From a virus: DNA of 21,711 nucleotides. Each line of letters starts with the position of its first letter. Position 1 is the first letter of the stretch. The translations under genes were made by a program, and so were the position numbers. The notes beneath the pieces were generated by a model that was given only the letters and a program-made list of their open reading frames with translations, did no database searches and was not told where the DNA came from. The stretch lies in IMG/VR virus record IMGVR_UViG_3300047189_000123, positions 1 to 21,711 of that record, one strand, 5' to 3'. This document shows positions 16,899 through 21,711 of the stretch, piece by piece.

Positions 16899-17140
16899 GA
16901 ATTGATCTCCTTCGTCATCGCTGCTCGGATTGCGGCGGAATGTGCCACCAATTTGGGAAGTTTCCCTTGAAATCTCATGGCTTTGATCATAAGGCGTCTT
17001 TCGGGAGCGAGTTTCCTAGGATCCATTTTTGCCACACGTTCCATGGTCTCATTGTAAGACTTTCGGAACTCTGGATTATCCATAGAATATCGTCTGTAGG
17101 TTCCGCCTATCTGTTCTTTCCCATGAATGATGAATTCCAT
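16895..17140 (-). CDS. Small hypothetical protein, 81 residues
   Basis: Not recognised. A basic, helical protein (MDPRKLAPERRLMIKAMRFQ, then AAIRAAMTKEINS) with a short beta N-terminus (MEFIIHGKEQIGGTYRRYS). GGAGG lies 4 bases before the ATG. Both ends overlap neighbours (TAATG with the gene before, TTGA with the portal), so its synthesis is tied to terminase and portal. A role in packaging or portal assembly is plausible from position only. Confidence 0.62.
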   Translation of the reverse strand: MEFIIHGKEQIGGTYRRYSMDNPEFRKSYNETMERVAKMDPRKLAPERRLMIKAMRFQGKLPKLVAHSAAIRAAMTKEINS

Positions 17141-17538
17141 TATACCTCCATGGGGACTTTGTCAGAAACGGCAAGATCGCATTCTCGTAGAGTCATGAAC
17201 CTGGCTTTGTCCCTGACATAATCTCCGATTTCATCGGGGTCCAGAAGAACGAATTTCACCGTGGTGGGAGTATTGATTTCCCTCATCTCATTCGTTCTCA
17301 AGTCCTTTTTGAAGAACTTCCTTGGCTGGGCCTCGGTATATCTCTTGGCAATGGGGGAAGAAGTACACAGATAATCAGGCCGTTTCTTTCCTAATCCGGC
17401 GGGATAGAAAGACCTTTCATGAAGGACCATAGGAGGAACTCCGTCCTCCGGCCACTCTTCCCTTCGCGCCGATGGCGCCATATATCCCATCTGACAAGTA
17501 ACAACGCATTCGTAGTAGTAGCGTCTATCTTTAGCCAT
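17140..17538 (-). CDS. Hypothetical protein, 132 residues
   Basis: Not recognised. It begins MAKDRRYYYECVVTCQMGYM and has a mixed alpha/beta pattern with two cysteines (CVVTC). The C-terminal half contains TTVKFVLLDPDEIGDYVRDK. The reading frame is open up to 17640, inside the terminase nuclease gene. The ATG at 17538 is chosen because it lies 4 bases after the nuclease stop and has GAGGAG plus a nearer AAGG upstream; the extra 34 residues would overlap the nuclease and have no support. It sits between terminase and portal. Confidence 0.6.
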   Translation of the reverse strand: MAKDRRYYYECVVTCQMGYMAPSARREEWPEDGVPPMVLHERSFYPAGLGKKRPDYLCTSSPIAKRYTEAQPRKFFKKDLRTNEMREINTPTTVKFVLLDPDEIGDYVRDKARFMTLRECDLAVSDKVPMEV

Positions 17539-17542
17539 TACC

Positions 17543-18229
17543 TTAATTGCTCCTCGAATAAGGATCGTAGGACTTATAGTCCTCAGAGTGATAACTCTGT
17601 TGCTCACCCCGCAACGCGGAGGGAGCGTGACTTTCAGCAAACCAAGTAGCCAAAGCCACCGAGATCACCAAGTCATCATGGACTGCATTTTCGATACTCT
17701 CATAAGAAACGGTCGATGATGTCTTATTGATCTTGTATCCAAATGCTCCCAATTCCTCACGGAATTCCTGTTGATATTTGACCCCTTTCATTACTTTAAG
17801 TTTTCCAGTCTGTGCCAGTTTAACCAATTGAGTTACCAAGGCCTCCTTGGGTACGTGGTACTCGTTGGGTTCGGGTTGGCTTACTGTCTCACCTCCTGTA
17901 ATAACGATACCGATCATGGGGACGTGTTTCTTCCGGATTGATTCCATGACCGGAGCCCCCACTCCCGTCATGTCTCCCAGTGCCCAATTCCGAGACCCCA
18001 TCAACTCCGGCATTTTCCAAAGTCTTGCAACTTCGTTCTCCACAATCTCATAAGGCGTATTCAACTCAAATCGCCTCATGTACATCACATAATAGCGAGA
18101 GATAAACTTCGTCGGGTCCAGGTCTTCAGCATGAGGCGTAAACCATTTGCGGGCTACGATAGAGAGAGCGGAGAAATCTTGCGCTCTTCCAATATCCAGT
18201 CCAAAAAAAACTGCCTCATGAGGTTGCAT
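17543..18229 (-). CDS. terL: Large terminase, nuclease half (separate gene)
   Basis: A 228-residue RNase H-fold nuclease that cuts phage DNA during packaging. Three acidic positions are in the expected order: Asp12 in FFGLDIGRAQDFSALSIV, Asp86 in ALGDMTGVGAPV, and HDD at residues 184-186 before LVISVALA. It corresponds only to the C-terminal half of a normal large terminase; the ATPase half is the preceding gene, 14 bases overlapping and in another frame. Its own ATG has AAGGA 6 bases upstream, inside the ATPase gene, so separate, coupled translation is likely. A run of eight T at 18203-18210 encodes Val-Phe-Phe just before the first Asp. Confidence 0.85.
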   Translation of the reverse strand: MQPHEAVFFGLDIGRAQDFSALSIVARKWFTPHAEDLDPTKFISRYYVMYMRRFELNTPYEIVENEVARLWKMPELMGSRNWALGDMTGVGAPVMESIRKKHVPMIGIVITGGETVSQPEPNEYHVPKEALVTQLVKLAQTGKLKVMKGVKYQQEFREELGAFGYKINKTSSTVSYESIENAVHDDLVISVALATWFAESHAPSALRGEQQSYHSEDYKSYDPYSRSN

Positions 18230-19067
18230 TTGCTATCCTTCTCAACTCAGAGGCAACCCCCGCTTCAAATGCCGCCTGCCAACCATAGCCTTCTTCCAGA
18301 AGATTCATTCCAAAGGCTCCCGGGTCGATTACAAATCCGTCATCCGTGAAGATGGCTGAGATCATATCGTCAGAGAAGAGAGTTCCCGAAACTTCCAGGA
18401 ACTTGCAATGATACTCTTGCTCGAACCAGTCTGGCCCGAGAAGATTCAATTGCTGTTCAAGGAACTTCGCCTCAATCCTAGGACATTGCTCAGCCACTAC
18501 CGAGAAGGTTTTCCATTGGCTTCCTGGTTCATCCTTGTTCTTCCAGACATCCCAAAAGAACCCCCTCTTTCCGCGAGGAGTACTAGCTAATATCAAAGAC
18601 CCATGAGATACCGCCAACATTGGATTGACGGCTTTGAAAAACTTTTCACTTACCACCGCCGCCTCATCTATAATCACAAGGTTCGGGGTGAATCCTAGGA
18701 TTGACTCCTCACTTCCCGGAAGACTCAGAACTCGACTTCCGTTATCCAGAGTCAAAGAGTAGGAGTTGTCATCCGTTCTCTTCGGACCCTCCTCAACCTC
18801 CTTGTAAACCTTCAGAACTTTCCTGAACAATTCTTGAGACTGCCTAAGAGAGTTACTGAACAGAAGTACCAACTGGTCATTTCTGGTCATTACTTGCCAC
18901 GCTGTTCTTTCTGCCGCCGTGGTACTCTTTCCTGTCTGCCTAGAACAACACCACGCCTGGTATTGTGTAGGGCAATCCAGGGCTTCCTGTTGCCAAAGAT
19001 CAAGTCTTATACCTGTCTGCTCCTTAACCCACAAAGACGGATGTAGGAGATGCGACATTGGTATCAT
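18216..19067 (-). CDS. terL: Large terminase, ATPase half (separate gene)
   Basis: A 283-residue packaging motor ATPase. The adenine-binding Gln region is RLDLWQQEAL (21-30), Walker A is CSRQTGKST (41-49), Walker B is NLVIIDEA (129-136) and motif III is LILASTPRGKRG (158-169). The nuclease domain that normally follows is absent; the frame stops at TGA (18216-18218) and the nuclease begins in a shifted frame. The two proteins total 511 residues, about one ordinary large terminase. Start choice is uncertain: ATGs at 19067 and 19058 both lack a clear ribosome binding site, and a TATACT box lies so near that the mRNA could be leaderless. This is the first gene of the late operon. Confidence 0.87.
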   Translation of the reverse strand: MIPMSHLLHPSLWVKEQTGIRLDLWQQEALDCPTQYQAWCCSRQTGKSTTAAERTAWQVMTRNDQLVLLFSNSLRQSQELFRKVLKVYKEVEEGPKRTDDNSYSLTLDNGSRVLSLPGSEESILGFTPNLVIIDEAAVVSEKFFKAVNPMLAVSHGSLILASTPRGKRGFFWDVWKNKDEPGSQWKTFSVVAEQCPRIEAKFLEQQLNLLGPDWFEQEYHCKFLEVSGTLFSDDMISAIFTDDGFVIDPGAFGMNLLEEGYGWQAAFEAGVASELRRIANATS

Positions 19068-19075
19068 CTATAACT

Positions 19076-19081
19076 AGTATA
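19076..19081 (-). promoter_or_regulatory. Possible -10 box for the late operon
   Basis: TATACT on the minus strand, 8 bases before the terminase ATG. No good -35 hexamer is at the right distance, so a phage or host activator may be needed. TTGTCA occurs too far upstream (26 bases). Confidence 0.3.
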
Positions 19082-19106
19082 TCAGATTGAAAAGGATTCT
19101 ATTCAC

Positions 19107-19134
19107 TTGACAAATGGGGCAGATATGGTACGAT
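19107..19134 (+). promoter_or_regulatory. Sigma70-like promoter for the plus-strand cluster
   Basis: TTGACA, a 16-base spacer and TACGAT, with TGG just before the -10 (extended -10). Transcription would begin near 19141, on or next to the ATG at 19140, which implies either leaderless translation or use of the internal ATG at 19221. Confidence 0.55.
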
Positions 19135-19139
19135 AAGGA

Positions 19140-19661
19140 ATGATTTCAACCGGACCTACGTATCTTATTGCCGATGAGATAAAGAAGGCTGTTACCAAGG
19201 AACGTGAGGAGATCATAAAAATGTTGGAAGATATATATGAGAGTGGGCGAGGTGCTCTGAATGATGCCATTGGCATACTTAAGGCACGCGGGGAGAAGAA
19301 GCTGGAATGCCATTACTGCGATGGTGCGGGAATAAGGAACTGGGCCACCGTCTGTCTTTACTGTAACGGTGATGGGAGGAAGAAGCCTCCCATATACTGG
19401 TATGAAGTCATTGACTACGATGGAAAGCGTAAGCGTATGTGGAGTACAGAACCGATACAGGATGGTATCCCTGGTGACGAGACAGAGAAGAAGTATTGCT
19501 GTCCGTGCCGATCATATTACTGGAAAATTATCAATGGTGCTCCCTGCGGATGTGCATGTCACTCACCCAAGAAGCAGGAGGGTTTCAAACATTTGGGGCA
19601 GCCGGTATATATAGAGTTGAACCAGAAGCCGGAGGGTTTCGATCCAAATGACGCTCACTAG
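19140..19661 (+). CDS. Cysteine-rich zinc-binding-like protein
   Basis: 173 residues if started at 19140. An N-terminal charged helix (ADEIKKAVTKEREEIIKMLE) is followed by two CxxCxGxG-type knuckles at residues 57-64 and 72-79 (CHYCDGAG, CLYCNGDG), like the DnaJ zinc region. A second cluster follows at 120-141 (CCPC, then CGCACH). These suggest two zinc sites and a role in protein or nucleic-acid binding; no enzyme motif is seen. The ATG at 19140 has AAGGA touching it, which is too close. The ATG at 19221 has GAGGAG 9 bases upstream and would give 146 residues with all cysteines kept. The longer form is listed because its N-terminal helix is common in phage proteins of this type. Confidence 0.62.
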   Translation: MISTGPTYLIADEIKKAVTKEREEIIKMLEDIYESGRGALNDAIGILKARGEKKLECHYCDGAGIRNWATVCLYCNGDGRKKPPIYWYEVIDYDGKRKRMWSTEPIQDGIPGDETEKKYCCPCRSYYWKIINGAPCGCACHSPKKQEGFKHLGQPVYIELNQKPEGFDPNDAH

Positions 19662-19806
19662 CTACCAAGTATCTGGTTATGATTACTTCACCAAGTCAAA
19701 AATTCTTGAGATAGCTCAGGAACTTAGAGACAATCCTGGACTCCGTATAAAACCTTATCTTTCAACTAAGATATCAGAACTGCGCGCCGCCTTGGTGAAA
19801 AAATGA
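19648..19806 (+). CDS. Small hypothetical protein, 52 residues
   Basis: Not recognised. A small, basic, helical protein (MTLTSYQVSGYDYFTKSKIL at the start, STKISELRAALVKK at the end). It overlaps the zinc-protein gene by 14 bases and the next gene by 4 (ATGA). GGAGGG lies 11 bases before its ATG. The tight fit between two genes supports it as a real coding unit. Confidence 0.5.
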   Translation: MTLTSYQVSGYDYFTKSKILEIAQELRDNPGLRIKPYLSTKISELRAALVKK

Positions 19807-20063
19807 CCCTAAACCAAATTAAGAAAAAGTATGGCGCCCCCGCATTTGACTGGATAACTCAGAAACTAGTAGATGGTACCATAAAACCCACCTACCACAA
19901 CGGTAAGGGCTATTTTACTGTAAGATTAGAAAATCCTAAGTGTAAAAGACCATTCATCACTATGCGAGATCATTTCAAGTATGTAGGACTAGATACTTGG
20001 GAATTGCCTGATATAGTCCGATTCTCAGATATCGTCCAGGTAATCATAGATCAACCACAATGA
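19803..20063 (+). CDS. Small hypothetical protein, 86 residues
   Basis: Not recognised. The N-terminus (MTLNQIKKKYGAPAFDWITQ) looks like a helix-turn-helix-type or recognition helix region. It is followed by a beta stretch with Lys/Arg and a Cys (GYFTVRLENPKCKRPFITMR) and an acidic end. It is linked by ATGA overlaps to the genes on both sides, so the cluster is one transcription unit. A DNA-binding role is possible but unsupported. Confidence 0.5.
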   Translation: MTLNQIKKKYGAPAFDWITQKLVDGTIKPTYHNGKGYFTVRLENPKCKRPFITMRDHFKYVGLDTWELPDIVRFSDIVQVIIDQPQ

Positions 20064-20245
20064 GAGAGTTACTGTATTGTGATGACAAACTCATTATAGC
20101 AAGAGTATCAATTATCCTAGATGGGCTATCCTTCGTAAAAATAATAAGATATGCTTTACCAGGTAAAATAGATCTGTACCATGATCACGAATGGTGGCTC
20201 GATTACTGTATGGCCCTAGAAGAAATAAATAGCTTTTCACCATGA
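20060..20245 (+). CDS. Small hypothetical protein, 61 residues
   Basis: Not recognised. An acidic, aromatic-rich protein (RYALPGKIDLYHDHEWWLDY) beginning MRELLYCDDKLIIARVS. Its ATG overlaps the previous stop as ATGA, with no strong ribosome binding site of its own, so it depends on coupling. It is the last gene of the plus-strand cluster, converging with the helix-turn-helix gene beyond. Confidence 0.45.
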   Translation: MRELLYCDDKLIIARVSIILDGLSFVKIIRYALPGKIDLYHDHEWWLDYCMALEEINSFSP

Positions 20246-20278
20246 ATTCTAGAAATTTGAGAGATAGCCGATCTTAAT

Positions 20279-20321
20279 ACGCGCGGGCACTGGCGGCCGA
20301 ACCCCCCTAGCCCCCCCATGG
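20279..20321. other. GC-rich tract with paired C runs, possible packaging-start site
   Basis: Within the 172-base gap between convergent genes (20246-20417) lies GCGCGGGCACTGGCGGCCG, then CCCCCCTAGCCCCCCC and CATGG. The rest of the gap is AT-rich, with short palindromes (TTGCTAGCAA at 20327-20336; GTAGC/GCTAC arms at 20384-20398). GC-rich tracts near terminase genes are often cohesive-end or pac sites, but no cleavage signature can be proven here. Confidence 0.3.
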
Positions 20322-20417
20322 AAATGTTGCTAGCAATTAACAGTTAACACGTATTGCCGTTAGATATAGTGTATTATGCCTTGGTAGCCCGTTGCTACTA
20401 CAACCATGCTGTAACCA

Positions 20418-20666
20418 CTATGCATAGGATGGGTCTAACAGACTAGCCATGCTAGTGCGTAGGCTATATACATAGCGTGATATAGTAGGCTGGCTCTTAC
20501 CTAGAGCTCGCCCTATCTCACTCTCGCTGTAGCCATGCGTCATCAGTAAGAATGTACGTTGTCTACTATTAGATACATGCTCCAGCACATGCTCAATATC
20601 AGCAACTAGCACAGGATTGCACCCCGCATACCTCATATCATGCCCTATTGTGTCCAGCGTACTCAT
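20418..20666 (-). CDS. Helix-turn-helix transcription regulator (sigma region 4/LuxR-like)
   Basis: An 82-residue DNA-binding protein. The helix-turn-helix occupies about residues 34-70: SRQRTFLLMTHGYSESEIGR, then ALGKSQPTISRYVYSLR, with the recognition helix at SQPTISRYVYSL. This is the fold of sigma70 region 4 and LuxR effector domains. A longer frame runs up to 20717, but the ATG at 20666 overlaps the previous stop as ATGA and has GGAGG 10 bases upstream. It shares a transcript with the candidate small terminase. Candidate targets are the divergent promoters at 21280-21397 and the late-operon start near 19075; late-gene activation is inference. Confidence 0.68.
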   Translation of the reverse strand: MSTLDTIGHDMRYAGCNPVLVADIEHVLEHVSNSRQRTFLLMTHGYSESEIGRALGKSQPTISRYVYSLRTSMASLLDPSYA

Positions 20667-21250
20667 GTTCCCACTTCCTCCAAATATCGCTCTAGGCTCT
20701 CGTGGCATAGCTCGCACTCTATGCTATGGTACTTGCGCATGTAATCTGCCATCCTAGCCCTAGTATCTTGCCCCTGGCCTTGCTTGGCAGCTTGTAGCTT
20801 GTCTTGCTCTAGCTTGAGTTTAGTACTGTCAACTATTACACTTGTTAACAGTTTACAACCCTCAATTAACACTCTCTCAGCTTGAGCATAGTATTGATCG
20901 GCTATCCCCTGAGCCTCTAGTTTGCTGCCGGTAGCTGTATCTATTATCTCTCTACCCTTAGTTATGCGATCCTCTGCTCTATCTATAGACTTACGGACTC
21001 TTGCTAGTACAGAGTCCATAGTTAGGTCGGAGTGGTGCTCTACTCGTCTAGAGATAGCGGCTTGGATATGGCCGTTACGGTGGTGGCGGGCGAAAGTGGC
21101 AACTGATATATCAGGGTAGGTGCGATGTAGGTCGGCGTAGCTGCGCCCCTCGACTAACCATTTATCAATCCCTTCGCGATCCATGTTGATACAGATCGTG
21201 CATGGGCGGCCATGCTTGCGACCGGGGACCATTGCCGCCGTCAAATTCAT
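20663..21250 (-). CDS. Candidate small terminase subunit (DNA-binding)
   Basis: 195 residues. The N-terminal part carries PGRKHGRPCTICINMDREGI (9-28) and a helix-turn-helix-like unit, KWLVEGRSYADLHRTYPDIS then VATFARHHRNGHI (30-62), a pattern common in phage small-terminase-like proteins. A long coiled-coil-prone middle follows (about 80-165), suited to ring assembly. CxxC pairs occur near both ends (17/20 and 179/182) and could form one zinc site. The frame opens at a GTG at 21298, but the ATG at 21250 has GGGGGG 8 bases upstream and lies 23 bases from the predicted transcript start. Another DNA-binding regulator is the alternative. Confidence 0.5.
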   Translation of the reverse strand: MNLTAAMVPGRKHGRPCTICINMDREGIDKWLVEGRSYADLHRTYPDISVATFARHHRNGHIQAAISRRVEHHSDLTMDSVLARVRKSIDRAEDRITKGREIIDTATGSKLEAQGIADQYYAQAERVLIEGCKLLTSVIVDSTKLKLEQDKLQAAKQGQGQDTRARMADYMRKYHSIECELCHESLERYLEEVGT

Positions 21251-21279
21251 ATAGCAATCCCCCCAGTTGCCATATTGAT

Positions 21280-21308
21280 AATGTATCACGCGATCCACGG
21301 GTTGTCAA
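21280..21308 (-). promoter_or_regulatory. Sigma70-like promoter for the candidate small terminase
   Basis: On the minus strand: TTGACA (21308-21303), a 17-base spacer and TACATT (21285-21280), with TGA just before the -10 (extended -10). An 11-base palindrome, GGTTGTCAACC at 21300-21310, covers the -35 and could be a repressor site. Confidence 0.6.
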
Positions 21309-21368
21309 CCACTATACATGTGTTACCCTATATTTATTGCCATTTTGCTACATATCGTATTAATATCC

Positions 21369-21397
21369 TTGACACTAACCGTTAGTGAGAGTATAGT
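21369..21397 (+). promoter_or_regulatory. Near-consensus sigma70 promoter, rightward
   Basis: TTGACA (21369-21374), exactly 17 bases, then TATAGT (21392-21397), with an AT-rich stretch upstream (21330-21368) that could act as an UP element. Transcription would begin near 21404, about 15 bases before the first well-supported ATG. It is the best-matching promoter in the window. Confidence 0.75.
21373..21387. promoter_or_regulatory. 15-base perfect palindrome in promoter spacer, probable operator
   Basis: CACTAACCGTTAGTG is a perfect inverted repeat around a central C. It starts within the -35 box and fills most of the -35/-10 spacer of the rightward promoter, the classic place for a dimeric repressor. 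It resembles a TetR, Xre or Cro-type site. The binding protein is not identified here. Confidence 0.65.
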
Positions 21398-21418
21398 TGA
21401 GGCATGGAGGATAGAGAG

Positions 21419-21571
21419 ATGACAGAGTACGGCTCGGTAGAGCGCTGGATTGACGACGCTATCTTTATCTCTGTGAGCGCGGCCCGGCATGATCGTATCA
21501 CCGACGATCAGTTTTACGATGCCAAAGAGGAGATTGATAGATTGGCCAAAGCGGCCGGGGTAACAGCATGA
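21419..21571 (+). CDS. Small hypothetical early-type protein, 50 residues
   Basis: Not recognised. An acidic helical protein (MTEYGSVERWIDDAIFISVS, then DQFYDAKEEIDRLAKAAGVTA). It is the first gene after the strong promoter and palindrome. The start at 21419 has GGAGG 8 bases upstream; an in-frame ATG at 21404 would fall at the predicted transcript start. Position after a strong, repressible promoter is typical of early or regulatory phage genes. Confidence 0.55.
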   Translation: MTEYGSVERWIDDAIFISVSAARHDRITDDQFYDAKEEIDRLAKAAGVTA

Positions 21572-21711
21572 CAGCAATCACGGATCATGCGGTACTGGTA
21601 GGGCTGGTGTACATGCCCGTGCGCAAAGTCCGGGAGACCGTCAACGCACTCCGGGAAATCACCAATTACAGCGCCCTATATGCGCGCAACACTGAGGAGG
21701 ATAGTGACTAG
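21568..21711 (+). CDS. Small hypothetical protein, 47 residues
   Basis: Not recognised. It overlaps the previous gene as ATGA and ends with TAG at the last base of the window. The N-terminus (DHAVLVGLVYMPVRKVRETV) has a short hydrophobic stretch followed by a basic helix. Ends with acidic residues. It belongs to the same rightward transcript; nothing shows its function. Confidence 0.45.
   Translation: MTAITDHAVLVGLVYMPVRKVRETVNALREITNYSALYARNTEEDSD

Noticed and set aside
17538-17640. Longer start at 17640 for the gene after the terminase nuclease
   Set aside because: It would overlap about 100 bases of nuclease coding sequence without a ribosome binding site; 17538 directly follows the nuclease stop.
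20666-21298. Longer starts at 20717 (helix-turn-helix gene) and 21298 (candidate small terminase)
   Set aside because: Both lack good ribosome binding sites. The 21298 start would lie upstream of the predicted transcript start, and the 20666 ATG is coupled as ATGA.
21323-21577. 84-codon minus-strand open frame
   Set aside because: It runs antisense through the strong rightward promoter and the 50-residue gene, with no ribosome binding site and no recognisable product.
1-21711. Diversity-generating retroelement, as in phage BPP-1
   Set aside because: The capsid block resembles BPP-1, but no reverse transcriptase motif or template/variable repeat pair was seen.
1-21711. CRISPR array, tRNA genes, insertion sequence or integrase
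   Set aside because: No regularly spaced repeats, tRNA-like cloverleaf, transposase or recombinase frame was found on either strand by reading.

Overview
The window is part of a tailed double-stranded DNA phage genome (Caudoviricetes) with a short-tail (podovirus) plan. It could be free phage, prophage or an assembled viral contig; no bacterial housekeeping gene, integrase or attachment site is visible. The portal, scaffold, a Bbp19-like protein, the major capsid protein and a Bbp16-like cement protein form a block resembling Bordetella phage BPP-1. The tail has T7-style parts (adaptor, nozzle, gp14-like and larger ejection proteins). Strong GGAGG-type ribosome binding sites and sigma70-like promoters point to a bacterial host. 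A single-membrane-span coiled-coil protein in the lysis cassette would fit a Gram-negative host, but the host cannot be named from this sequence.

Layout. From about 19067 down to 1, one minus-strand late operon runs in this order: terminase ATPase, terminase nuclease (a separate gene), two small unknown proteins, portal, Bbp19-like protein, scaffold, major capsid protein, cement protein, two small unknown proteins, tail adaptor (with an inserted FCCH-like domain), tail nozzle (with an inserted Asp-box propeller), gp14-like ejection protein, 624-residue ejection protein, 1354-residue ejection protein, a small appendage-like protein, a 49-residue protein, a spanin-like membrane protein, an M15 peptidase endolysin and a holin. 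Most junctions overlap by 1-26 bases (ATGA, TAATG), so translational coupling is expected throughout.

From 19140 to 20245 a plus-strand cluster carries four small genes: a cysteine-rich zinc-binding-like protein and three unknowns. A 172-base gap with a C-rich tract follows. Then a minus-strand pair encodes a candidate small terminase and a sigma-region-4/LuxR-like helix-turn-helix protein. From 21419 two very small plus-strand genes begin. They are transcribed from a near-consensus promoter whose spacer holds a perfect 15-base palindrome, a likely operator. A second near-consensus promoter faces the other way and serves the small terminase.

How it works together. The small terminase and the split large terminase would package DNA through the portal into a shell built from scaffold, capsid and cement proteins. 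Adaptor and nozzle close the tail, three internal proteins are expected to form the ejection channel, and the last genes lyse the cell. The points most worth checking are the two-gene large terminase, the propeller in the nozzle, the N-terminal tag shared by two ejection proteins, and the palindrome-controlled divergent promoter region. Several real genes below 60 codons were found by reading the sequence directly.
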